From positions 248,001 through 312,000 of the forward strand of contig NZ_JBBLZC010000002.1 of the NCBI RefSeq assembly GCF_037908215.1: 64,000 nt of DNA, in the 5' to 3' direction. A model generated the notes under the pieces. It worked only from the letters and a program-made list of their open reading frames with translations, ran no database searches and was not told where the DNA came from. Source of the stretch: Benzoatithermus flavus. Its GTDB lineage: Bacteria; Pseudomonadota; Alphaproteobacteria; Geminicoccales; Geminicoccaceae. Positions 58,227 through 64,000 of the stretch are shown piece by piece; the stretch's first letter is position 1, and every line of letters begins with the position of its first letter. A program made the translations under genes and the position numbers.

Positions 58227-58487
58227 TCAGGAGGCCGAGCGGCGCGGCCGCCCCGGACGGGGCAGGTCCCGGAGCGCCGTCTCGCTGACGCCGTGGCTTC
58301 GATAACGATTGATCCAATTGTAGACGCTCGAGCGCGCGACCCGATAGCGCTGCGCCACAGCCGTGGGGCTGTCACCGGCCGCCAAGTCGAGCAGCGCCTG
58401 AGCACGCTGCCAGACACGGGCGTCGCGTGTGCTGGCGATGATCGCCTTGAGGCGTGCCTGTTCTTCATTGGTCAGGTTCAAGATCAT
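58227..58487 (-). mobile_element. Truncated IS630-type transposase N-terminal HTH
   Basis: About 86 residues (ATG 58487): LTNEEQARLKAIIASTRDAR, then WQRAQALLDLAAGDSPTAVAQRYRVARSSVYNWINRYR and a short Arg/Pro tail LPRPGRPRR. This is the helix-turn-helix and linker of IS630-family transposases; the DDE domain that follows in a full gene (350 residues) is absent. No inverted repeats found. It may be a relic or a stand-alone HTH regulator. It sits exactly between two LuxR-type genes, hinting at duplication or insertion here. Confidence 0.7.
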
Positions 58488-58505
58488 GCCGCTGAATCGC
58501 CGCAC

Positions 58506-58747
58506 TGCTGCGGGCTGAGGGTTCGTATCGACGACTTTAAATTCAATTTTGTATAGTATGAAAGGCGCTGTGGATCAATATAATTGCAGGAGCCAGTAGA
58601 GATATCTCGTATGGTATCTGCTGGTCCGGTGTTGCACGTGCAAAGATTTTCGGTTTAAAAATTATTGCGACCTCGGGTCAGTTTCTGATATGCACGGCAT
58701 GTTTGCTGATTGATTTGTGAGGTTGGAAGCTAAGCTGACGGTTGAAG
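58506..58747. promoter_or_regulatory. AT-rich promoter region of the second LuxR-type gene
   Basis: About 240 bp of distinctly AT-rich DNA (e.g. TTTTGTATAG at about 58549 and ATTGTGAGGTT-like stretches). It lies upstream of ATG 58748. It is one of the few AT islands in the window and may hold the promoter and binding sites for global regulators. No precise motif can be defended by eye. Confidence 0.42.
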
Positions 58748-59560
58748 ATGGTGGCAATTCCCCGTGTCATGGCCGGAGCGGCGCCGTCCCGTTCCGCACG
58801 CCATGCTCCCGCGCCGATCGAAGCCGGGCCGGCGGACGGCGACGGCGAGCGTAGCCGTACGCAGATGCTCGTCCTTTACCTCGCCCAGAGATCGGCGATG
58901 CGTGCGGGCCTGGTCCGCGCGCTGGAGGAATGCGCCCCGGAACTCCGCGTTCTGCCGCTTCCGAACCTAGGGGCGCTGGCATCGGTGGCCCGAGGCGTCG
59001 AGCCGACCCTGGTTCTGCTCGACGTCGGAGCCGGACGCCTCCACGATTCCCCGGTCGCCTGGATGATCACCTCGACCCGAGCACAGCTTCCGGATGTGCC
59101 GGTAGCAATCCTCGTGGACCACGAGATCGTCACCGACATCCTGGCGGCGTTCGAGAGCGGCATTCGCGGCTACGTGCCCGCGCGCCTCGCGCCGCACCTC
59201 GTGGCCGGGGCGCTGCGCCTCGTACTCATGGGCGGGACGTTCGTCCCGGCCGAGCCGCTCCTCGCGAGCCTCGCGCACGACGACGCGCCGGTGCGACGGC
59301 TGGCTCTGTCCGCATTGCCCGACGAGGGCAGGACGGCCGATCCGGCGGACCCCGCCTTGGCCGGCCTGAGCCGCCGTCAGCTCGCGGTGGTCGATCTGCT
59401 CTGCCGGGGCAAGTCGAACAGGGCGATCGCGGACGAGCTCGGCCTCCCGATGAGCACGGTCAAGGTCTATGCGCGGCAGATCATGCGCAGGCTGGGTGCC
59501 ATCAATCGAACGCAGGTCGCGATGAAGCTGGCTGCCCGCAGGCCGTCGACGGACCTTTGA
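58748..59560 (+). CDS. LuxR-type transcriptional regulator with degenerate receiver (2)
   Basis: 270 residues from ATG 58748 (a TTG at 58742 and Met 58865 are alternatives). Receiver-like part (about 40-170): VLYLAQRSAMRAGLVRALEE, PTLVLLDVGAGRLHDSP (has an Asp at the strand-3 end but with the flanking pattern altered), VPVAILVDHEIVTDILAAFESGIRGYVPARLAPHLVAGALRLVLMGGTFVP. HTH (about 200-260): GLSRRQLAVVDLLCRGKSNRAIADELGLPMSTVKVYARQIMRRL. The nearby gene at 57490 is its homologue. An inverted repeat follows the stop. Confidence 0.82.
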   Translation: MVAIPRVMAGAAPSRSARHAPAPIEAGPADGDGERSRTQMLVLYLAQRSAMRAGLVRALEECAPELRVLPLPNLGALASVARGVEPTLVLLDVGAGRLHDSPVAWMITSTRAQLPDVPVAILVDHEIVTDILAAFESGIRGYVPARLAPHLVAGALRLVLMGGTFVPAEPLLASLAHDDAPVRRLALSALPDEGRTADPADPALAGLSRRQLAVVDLLCRGKSNRAIADELGLPMSTVKVYARQIMRRLGAINRTQVAMKLAARRPSTDL

Positions 59561-59614
59561 GGCCGGGTCGGCGGCTTTCGCGATCGCAGCAGCCGAAAGC
59601 TCGCCGACCCGGCC
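59561..59614 (+). terminator. Long inverted repeat after the second LuxR-type gene
   Basis: Begins directly after the stop codon. Left arm 59561-59580 (GGCCGGGTCGGCGGCTTTCG) pairs with 59594-59614 with one bulged A, around a 13-base loop. This gives about 20 bp of paired stem, much longer than expected by chance. There is no T-run on the plus strand. It is probably a transcript-end or mRNA-stabilising hairpin, or a protein binding site. Confidence 0.6.
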
Positions 59615-59729
59615 ACGGAGAGCGGGATGCCGAGGGCATGCCCGATCGCGCGGGGAACCGTGCCGGCCTCTCCTTTATTCTCATCGTGTCCGCCGGCATC
59701 GGCGGCTCTGCTCCTTTGGATCCCGCTCG

Positions 59730-60569
59730 ATGATTCCCCGTTCGTGGCGCGCGGACGGCGCGTGGCGGCAGTTCGTGTCGGCGCACGGCTCGGGCTGCGC
59801 GGTGGCCGTGGTTCTCGTCCACGGTTATCTGTGCATGTCGCGCTCCTTGTACTGGCAGGGGCTGCTGCCCTTGCGGTGCGAGCTCGCCGTGCGTGGCTGC
59901 TCGGTGGTCGGGAGCTGCCAGCCGCGCACCGGACCGGTCGCCGCGCGGGCCCGTCGGCTCGCGAGCTTCCTGGATGCCCTTCCCTATCGTCGCCTGATCC
60001 TGATCGGGCACAGCATGGGCGGCCTCGACGCACGCTATGCCGCGAGCCGGCTCGATCCCGAGCACCGGATCAGCCATGTCGTCACCATCGGCACGCCGCA
60101 TCGCGGCACGGCCGTCGCCGACTGGGCGCTGCGCGACACGGTCTGGCTCACCCGCTTCGCGCGCTGCATCGACCGGGGCGCTCTCCTCGACCTCTCGCTC
60201 GAAGGTGCGGAACGCTTGAACGCGGCGATGCCGGACCGCGAGGATGTCGGCTACGTGTCGCTGGCCGGGATCTGTCCGGCCGATCGGCTCGGTAGCACGT
60301 TCCGGCGTATGGCCGAGCGGGTGATGCAGGACGAGGGACCCAACGACGGGGTGGTGTCGCTGCGCTCGGCCATGCGCGGGCCGCTCGCGGTCTCGATCCG
60401 CGCCAATCATCTCGAGCTGATCGGGCATCGGATGCTCGGTGGCGTCGCGACGCCGGAGGCCTCCCGCTCCGTACAGCCCGTTTCGGTCCTGCGGGCCCTG
60501 CTGCGCCGGATCCTGGCCGACGCCGTGGCCGAGGCTGTTGGTCCGAGCCGGGGGCGCGGGCAGCGATGA
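59730..60569 (+). CDS. Triacylglycerol lipase-like alpha/beta hydrolase
   Basis: 279 residues. VAVVLVHGYLCMSRSLYW (oxyanion region with HG), nucleophile elbow GHSMGG (Ser about 96), acid in DEGPNDGVVSL and His in ANHLELIGH, the family I lipase arrangement; IGTPHRGTAVADWALRD is the typical TPH-G strand. Signal peptide is not evident, so it may be cytoplasmic or use a non-classical route. It lies between the LuxR-type gene and the general stress cluster, same strand as both. Confidence 0.85.
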   Translation: MIPRSWRADGAWRQFVSAHGSGCAVAVVLVHGYLCMSRSLYWQGLLPLRCELAVRGCSVVGSCQPRTGPVAARARRLASFLDALPYRRLILIGHSMGGLDARYAASRLDPEHRISHVVTIGTPHRGTAVADWALRDTVWLTRFARCIDRGALLDLSLEGAERLNAAMPDREDVGYVSLAGICPADRLGSTFRRMAERVMQDEGPNDGVVSLRSAMRGPLAVSIRANHLELIGHRMLGGVATPEASRSVQPVSVLRALLRRILADAVAEAVGPSRGRGQR

Positions 60570-60601
60570 TGCGCCTGCGAACGGATTTTGCATTGCAGCA
60601 T

Positions 60602-60626
60602 GGAACAAATGCAGGCTGCCGATGTT
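60602..60626 (+). promoter_or_regulatory. Candidate EcfG-type promoter (GGAAC-N16-TGTT)
   Basis: GGAAC at 60602-60606 is followed after 16 bases by TGTT at 60623-60626. The general-stress consensus is GGAAC-N16/17-cGTT, so it matches except for the optional C. It lies 50 bp before the ATG of the helical-bundle gene (60676), close to the sigma factor locus that would use it. Confidence 0.6.
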
Positions 60627-60675
60627 GTTCCTTGGCAACGGCTGCATGGAGCATGACCGGCGAGGAGACGGGTCG

Positions 60676-61164
60676 ATGAGCTCGGGGGGCGAGGTGGATT
60701 GGCTGCGGCGTGCCGTCGAGTTGTGCTCGCGTAGCGCGGCCGCCTACAAAGCCGCTTTCATGCTCACCCCGATTTCCCGTCTCGAGCGGCATCTTCTCGA
60801 CCGTTGTACGGAGCGCTACGCCCTTCTCGAGCATCTTCTGGGTTTCCTTCTCGAGCACGGTATGGCGGCCGAAGGCATGCGCGCCATGCTCGAGCGCCTC
60901 GACACCGATCCGGCCCGCCATGCGCGCTTCGAGAATGCGCTCGCGGAGGCATGCTCCTACGATCGCGAGCTCGTGCGCCTGATCGACCGGGCTTTGTCGG
61001 GCGGGCTGCGGCTGCCCGCAGCACTCGGGGAATGTCTCGCCGCCAAGCGGCGCGACCTCGAGGCTCACGGGCAGGGGCACGGCGGAGCGATGCGGGTGGA
61101 GGAGACGGTCGAACACCCTCTCCCGCTCACGGCTCTGCCCGTGGGCGCGGCGACACCGTGCTGA
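60676..61164 (+). CDS. DUF2383-like helical bundle protein, candidate stress gene
   Basis: 162 residues, all-helical, charged: VDWLRRAVELCSRSAAAYKAAF, LERHLLDRCTERYALLEHLLGFLLEHG, RHARFENALAEACSYDRELVRLIDRAL and AALGECLAAKRRDLEAHGQGHGG. Four amphipathic helices resemble PA2169/DUF2383 ferritin-like proteins found in stress regulons; family assignment is moderate. Start ATG 60676 has GAGGAGA. It converges with the ecfG gene (22-bp gap) and has an EcfG-type promoter just upstream. Confidence 0.65.
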   Translation: MSSGGEVDWLRRAVELCSRSAAAYKAAFMLTPISRLERHLLDRCTERYALLEHLLGFLLEHGMAAEGMRAMLERLDTDPARHARFENALAEACSYDRELVRLIDRALSGGLRLPAALGECLAAKRRDLEAHGQGHGGAMRVEETVEHPLPLTALPVGAATPC

Positions 61165-61186
61165 GCCCGTCGGGGCGGCCCGTTCG

Positions 61187-61813
61187 TCAGCAGCGACCGT
61201 GCTGAAGCGGTCGGAAGCCGGCGTGCGCGGGCGGGACGACATAGCCGAGCGCAGCCGTCTCGGGCGATCCCGAGCCACGGGCCGCCACACGCTCCTTCGC
61301 TTCCGGACGGACCGCCACGGTCGCGGGCTCCTCGCCCAGCAGCATGTCCTTGAGCATCGCGCGTGCCCGGCTGACCCGGCTCTTCACCGTGCCGACCTCG
61401 CAGCCGCAGATCTCGGCGACTCGCTCGTAAGACAGGCCGTGTACCGCCACGAGGACCAGCACCTCACGCTGGCTCGGCTTCAGCCTGCGGAAAGCGCGCT
61501 TGAAGGCTACGACCTCGATCCGTGCCTCCTGCTCGGCCGGAACCCAGGACAGGTGCTCGAGATCGTCCTCGAGCGCAACCTCGGCCGTGACATGCTTGCG
61601 TCCGATGATGCTGCGGAAGCGGTTGCGGAGGATGGTGAACAACCAAGCCTTGAGGTTGGTACCCTCGGTGAACTGGTCCTTAGCCTGGAGCGCATTGACG
61701 ATGGTGTCCTGCACCAGATCGTCGGCCAAGCTGGTGTCGCCGTTGGTAAGCGTGCGCGCGAATGCCCTCAGATGAGGTACGAGCGCAGCGATCTCGTCGC
61801 GAAAAATCGACAT
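61187..61813 (-). CDS. ecfG: EcfG general-stress sigma factor
   Basis: 208 residues of the ECF15 type. Region 2: LVPHLRAFARTLTNGDTSLADDLVQDTIVNAL and NLKAWLFTILRNRFRSIIGRK. Region 4: FRRLKPSQREVLVLVAVHGLSYERVAEICGCEVGTVKSRVSRARAMLKDML. These match EcfG/RpoE2/SigT sigma factors. A tail of about 45 residues (ending HGRC) follows region 4 and is unusual. It lies downstream of phyR with 160 bp of AT-rich spacer. It is held by NepR until phosphorylated PhyR removes NepR. Start ATG 61813. Confidence 0.93.
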   Translation of the reverse strand: MSIFRDEIAALVPHLRAFARTLTNGDTSLADDLVQDTIVNALQAKDQFTEGTNLKAWLFTILRNRFRSIIGRKHVTAEVALEDDLEHLSWVPAEQEARIEVVAFKRAFRRLKPSQREVLVLVAVHGLSYERVAEICGCEVGTVKSRVSRARAMLKDMLLGEEPATVAVRPEAKERVAARGSGSPETAALGYVVPPAHAGFRPLQHGRC

Positions 61814-61973
61814 GTGTCTCGCCTCTCCCCCGACTGAGATCACCTTAGCACGGCGCTCTCGGGGGCGTACACAGGGAAAACGTTTTAGCTTTTGGGCGAA
61901 ATCTAATTCAGCATTGAATTCTAAAAAGCCAACTATATTCGCTGATCTTAATGAAGATCAAGCCGAAAGACGG

Positions 61974-62780
61974 TCACTGCAGCGCCAAGTGTTCGACCAT
62001 CCCCACCGAGAGCGCCTGCGAGATCGAGACCCTGAGCGTGTCGGTGTCGAAGGGCTTGGTGATCAGGAAGGTGGGCTCGGGTCGGGCACCGGTGAGGAGC
62101 CGCTCGGGGAACGCGGTGATGAATACCACCGGCACGTAGCGGTCGCGCAGGATCTCCTGCACGGCCTCGAGGCCCGAGCTGTCGTCGGCGAGCTGGATGT
62201 CGGCCAGGATCAGCTCCGGTGTTTCCTTGCCGGCCACCTTCACCGCGTCGCGATGGGTAGAGGCGATCCCGACCACGGTATGCCCGCTCTGCCGCACGGT
62301 GGCCGCGATGTCGAGCGCTATGACCGGCTCGTCCTCGATGATCAGGATCCGGCTCGCCCGCTGCGAGCGCATTTCCTCCTTGGCCTGATCGAGGAGCGCT
62401 TGCGCCGCGGCGACGGATATCCCCACGACCGTGGCGGCCTCGGCCAGGGTGAAGCCCTCGAGGGCGGTAAGCACCAGGATCTGTCGCTTGGTCGGGCTCA
62501 GATGGCCGACACGTGCCGCGACGATCGCCTGGTTCTCCACGAGCGTCGGGATCGGCTCCCGTTCGGGGACGCCGTCCGCCGCCTCGCTCCAGAAATGGTG
62601 GAGCGTCCGATAGAGCTGCAGCTTGACAGCGTCCGTATCGAGCTCGGCCGCCCATGGCAGGAGTCTCTCGAGACAGGCGCGCACCGATGCGTCGCCGCGC
62701 ATGCGATCACCCAGAATGGCGCGGGCATAGCGCCGTAGATAGGGGAGATGTCGTGCGACCTCCCAGGCCAGCTCAGCCAT
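61974..62780 (-). CDS. phyR: PhyR anti-anti-sigma response regulator
   Basis: 268 residues. N-terminal sigma-like domain (about 5-135): HLPYLRRYARAILGD, YRTLHHFWS, SPTKRQILVLTALEGFTLAEAATVVGISVAAAQALLDQA. C-terminal receiver: RILIIEDEPVIALDI, phospho-Asp194 (LILADIQLADDSSG), Thr/Ala in VFITAFPE and Lys242 in LITKPFD. Phosphorylation frees the sigma-like domain to bind NepR, releasing EcfG. The helix alpha1 opening 'MAELAWEVARHLPYLRR' sets the start at 62780. No PhyK/HWE kinase is in the window. In an operon with nepR (38 bp upstream). Confidence 0.95.
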   Translation of the reverse strand: MAELAWEVARHLPYLRRYARAILGDRMRGDASVRACLERLLPWAAELDTDAVKLQLYRTLHHFWSEAADGVPEREPIPTLVENQAIVAARVGHLSPTKRQILVLTALEGFTLAEAATVVGISVAAAQALLDQAKEEMRSQRASRILIIEDEPVIALDIAATVRQSGHTVVGIASTHRDAVKVAGKETPELILADIQLADDSSGLEAVQEILRDRYVPVVFITAFPERLLTGARPEPTFLITKPFDTDTLRVSISQALSVGMVEHLALQ

Positions 62781-62818
62781 CGGACCGATCCCGGCTTCGA
62801 GGTTCGAGCATATCGGTT

Positions 62819-63142
62819 CTAGCTCCGCAGCGACCAGGCATCGCGCACGGTCGGCCCGGATGAGGAGTTCTCGTCGCATTGAAGTCCGACCTCGGGCTTC
62901 TCGGGCCGGTCCACGCTGCTGCGAGGAGCAGCATCCTCCTGTGCCGCGAACTGCAGGACCAGCCGCTCCAGCTCTGCCGGCAGGGCCTCCTTGAGGACGC
63001 TGTCGTAAGCTTCGTGCAGCCGCCGGCTCAGCCAGCGATCGAAACGAGGATCGACACTCATGGCCGTGAGTCCGAGATCGGCTCGACCATCTCCCCGCAG
63101 CATCGGTGCTCGCACACCATCCTTGTCCTGACCATCCGGCAT
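62819..63142 (-). CDS. nepR: NepR anti-sigma factor with a long C-terminal tail
   Basis: 107 residues from ATG 63142 (Met at 63064 or 63103 are alternatives). The core (about 31-67) WLSRRLHEAYDSVLKEALPAELERLV matches NepR's helix pair (IGR-LR--YD-V--EP-P--FL-LL). NepR of other species ends there (about 60 residues); here about 40 residues of polar tail follow (SSVDRPEKPEVG, SSSGPTVRDAWSLRS). It binds EcfG and blocks it. It is upstream of phyR on the same strand, and an EcfG-type promoter lies 69 bp before its start. Confidence 0.85.
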   Translation of the reverse strand: MPDGQDKDGVRAPMLRGDGRADLGLTAMSVDPRFDRWLSRRLHEAYDSVLKEALPAELERLVLQFAAQEDAAPRSSVDRPEKPEVGLQCDENSSSGPTVRDAWSLRS

Positions 63143-63210
63143 CGTCCGTTCCGCGCCAGCGAAGCAGCAGCCCTCTCGGGTCGGCATGGATCGCCTTACG
63201 TTGGCTCATC

Positions 63211-63235
63211 AACGTGCGAGAAAGAGAGCGGTTCC
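63211..63235 (-). promoter_or_regulatory. Candidate EcfG promoter of nepR-phyR (GGAAC-N16-CGTT)
   Basis: On the minus strand GGAAC (63231-63235) and CGTT (63211-63214) are separated by exactly 16 bases, a perfect match to the EcfG consensus. The leader to nepR ATG 63142 would be about 60-65 bases. This would make the stress module positively autoregulated, as known in Caulobacter and Methylobacterium. Confidence 0.75.
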
Positions 63236-63449
63236 CCGCACCTCCCGTACCCGGGCCAAGCCGGATGCTCCGACACGCCGCGTCGACGATCCTTTCGCTG
63301 AAAGGACATCCCGGGCGAGATCGCGCCGCGATGCCCGATGCCGTTGCATCGCCGTCGAACGTTACCCGACTACGGCTCCTCCCACCGACGCCGCATTCGC
63401 AAAGCCTGCTGCCGTTCAGGGAAGCGGCCTCGGAGGCGGAGTGGCAGCC

Positions 63450-63511
63450 CTGGAAAAAAGAGCCACCCGGGCTCGGGTGGCTTCTAGTTCGAGACGACTG
63501 CAGGGAGGTAC
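63450..63511 (-). ncRNA. Possible small RNA unit (promoter-like site to terminator)
   Basis: A weak EcfG-type site lies just upstream (63518-63542) and an intrinsic terminator at 63454-63482 would end a transcript of about 60 bases starting near 63511. No ORF lies in it and no known family was recognised. This is an inference from promoter/terminator spacing only. Confidence 0.3.
63454..63482 (-). terminator. Intrinsic terminator (minus strand)
   Basis: Minus-strand hairpin: AGCCACCCG (63474-63482) pairs with CGGGTGGCT (63461-63469) around a 4-base loop, followed by C and six T (63454-63459). A textbook rho-independent terminator for a minus-strand transcript. It lies about 300 bp upstream of nepR. 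Confidence 0.8.
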
Positions 63512-63517
63512 TCAAAC

Positions 63518-63542
63518 AACCGGCGTCGTCCGCTCCGGTTCC
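63518..63542 (-). promoter_or_regulatory. Weak EcfG-type site (GGAAC-N17-GTT)
   Basis: On the minus strand GGAAC (63538-63542) is followed by 17 bases and GTT (63518-63520), giving GGAAC-N16-GGTT; the usual C before GTT is G. It lies between two minus-strand terminators, so it could drive the short transcript ending at 63450. Confidence 0.35.
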
Positions 63543-63570
63543 AGCAAAAAAGGAGGCAGCGTCTCCGAAG

Positions 63571-63603
63571 GACAAAAGAAAAGGCCCCTGATGATCAGGG
63601 GCC
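63571..63603 (-). terminator. Intrinsic terminator after the 43-residue membrane protein gene
   Basis: Minus-strand hairpin GGCCCCTGA pairs with TCAGGGGCC (63595-63603 with 63583-63591), a 9-bp stem and 3-base loop, then TTTTCTTTTG (63573-63582 complement). It lies 67 bp after the stop of the small membrane protein gene (63670-63801), with which I pair it. Confidence 0.8.
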
Positions 63604-63669
63604 GAGTTGGCACGAGGGAGAGGAAAGAACGAAAGTCGAACCCAGAAAAAAGCCGCCAGCCCGGATCAG

Positions 63670-63801
63670 CTAAGCATCTCGGCGCTGGAAAAAGACGGCG
63701 AGGAGACAAGACGCCAAAAAGAGCAGAGCAATGAAGAACAGAGTTTGCGCCATGCCCAGATTCGTTGCAGCGCTGCCGATGAAGCCGGAAAGATCATCCA
63801 T
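63670..63801 (-). CDS. 43-residue single-pass membrane protein, candidate general-stress gene
   Basis: Minus-strand ATG 63801 to TAG 63670. Short polar start MDDLSGFIGSAATNLG, then a membrane helix MAQTLFFIALLFLASCLLAV and a basic end FFQRRDA. The length and the 'helix then positive tail' layout fit a small inner-membrane protein. An EcfG-type promoter (63900-63924) lies about 100 bp upstream and an intrinsic terminator 67 bp downstream, so the transcription unit looks complete. No family recognised. Weak ribosome binding site (GTGGCGGCA). Confidence 0.6.
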   Translation of the reverse strand: MDDLSGFIGSAATNLGMAQTLFFIALLFLASCLLAVFFQRRDA

Positions 63802-63899
63802 TGCCGCCACACTCTAGGCTATCGCAATCCGATGCAACATTGCTGGCACCTTTCGACGATCTTTGATCGAACGGTCATGAGGCCCGACGATGTCCCTAG

Positions 63900-63924
63900 A
63901 ACGTATTGCCTGAAGCGAGGTTCC
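63900..63924 (-). promoter_or_regulatory. Candidate EcfG promoter of the small membrane protein (GGAAC-N16-CGTT)
   Basis: On the minus strand GGAAC (63920-63924) and CGTT (63900-63903) are 16 bases apart, identical spacing to the nepR site. Transcription would start about 63893 and reach the ATG at 63801, giving a leader of about 90 bases. Confidence 0.68.
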
Positions 63925-64000
63925 ATCGTTCCTTGCGATCGGCGGGAGCATGTGGCCGACCGGCCGCCCCTCGTGTCGGCCGCTTCCGTCGGTGGCGCAT

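Noticed and set aside
63186..63734. Plus-strand frames of 140-180 codons upstream of nepR
   Set aside because: They are antisense to the nepR leader, terminators and small membrane gene, and their composition is Arg/Ser/Ala-rich like shadow frames.
1..64000. CRISPR arrays, rRNA genes, prophage or integrative element boundaries
   Set aside because: No regularly spaced repeats, rRNA-like sequence, integrase or att-type duplication flanking the tRNA was found.

Overview
The window is about 70% G+C by eye and looks chromosomal. It carries a complete NepR-PhyR-EcfG general stress response module, a hallmark of Alphaproteobacteria. Etf/Hbd housekeeping genes, a lysyl-phosphatidylglycerol pair (MprF/LpiA with AcvB), an HIG1-type twin-membrane protein and a tRNA-Val(CAC) point the same way. 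A Rhodospirillales/Geminicoccales-like organism is my best guess; the sequence alone does not prove it.

Layout. 1-9 kb: the 5' end of purB, a DUF924 protein, an MprF-like flippase without a synthase domain, then a DSF (diffusible signal factor) quorum-sensing locus. An RpfF-type crotonase (3205-4164, +) converges on a two-gene minus-strand operon. That operon encodes an RpfC-type hybrid kinase (4196-6730) and a REC-PAS-GGDEF-EAL regulator (6745-8910) in the place RpfG holds in Xanthomonas. 9-16 kb: periplasmic Cu/Zn SOD, a PRC-barrel protein, a molybdopterin oxidoreductase and a polar amino-acid ABC transporter operon. 16-26 kb: small envelope and stress proteins, a bacterioferritin lacking its heme-ligand Met, a metallophosphoesterase, a flavodoxin-fold protein, RidA, an alpha/beta hydrolase and an SDR. 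26-31.4 kb: divergent acvB and mprF/lpiA. 31.5-40 kb: TatA, GlsB, RluA, HPF, a SPOR-tailed D,D-carboxypeptidase, a TPR/SH3 protein, GlmU, Gph and tRNA-Val. 40-52.5 kb: TrkH, DedA, CysK, an AEC carrier, a urate-hydroxylase membrane domain, an FkbM methyltransferase, Hbd-EtfA-EtfB, PduO-type adenosyltransferase, an HIG1 protein and DctA. 52.6-57 kb: an ECF sigma/anti-sigma pair, a secreted ferritin-like protein, a cupin and an FAD reductase. 57-61 kb: two LuxR-type regulators with degenerate receivers around a transposase fragment, a lipase and a helical-bundle protein. 61-64 kb: the general stress response module and a small membrane protein.

How the genes work together. RpfF should make a cis-2-unsaturated fatty acid; the RpfC-like kinase should sense it and phosphorylate the REC-EAL protein, whose EAL domain looks intact and whose GGDEF motif is degenerate. 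Signal perception would therefore lower c-di-GMP, the same logic as Xanthomonas but with a different phosphodiesterase fold. EcfG-type promoter sequences (GGAAC-N16/17-GTT) lie before nepR, the helical-bundle gene at 60676, the 43-residue membrane protein at 63670-63801 and a secreted protein at 40469-40828, which suggests a local general stress regulon. AcvB and MprF are expected to hydrolyse and to make and flip lysyl-PG respectively.

No CRISPR array, rRNA operon, prophage or complete insertion sequence was seen.
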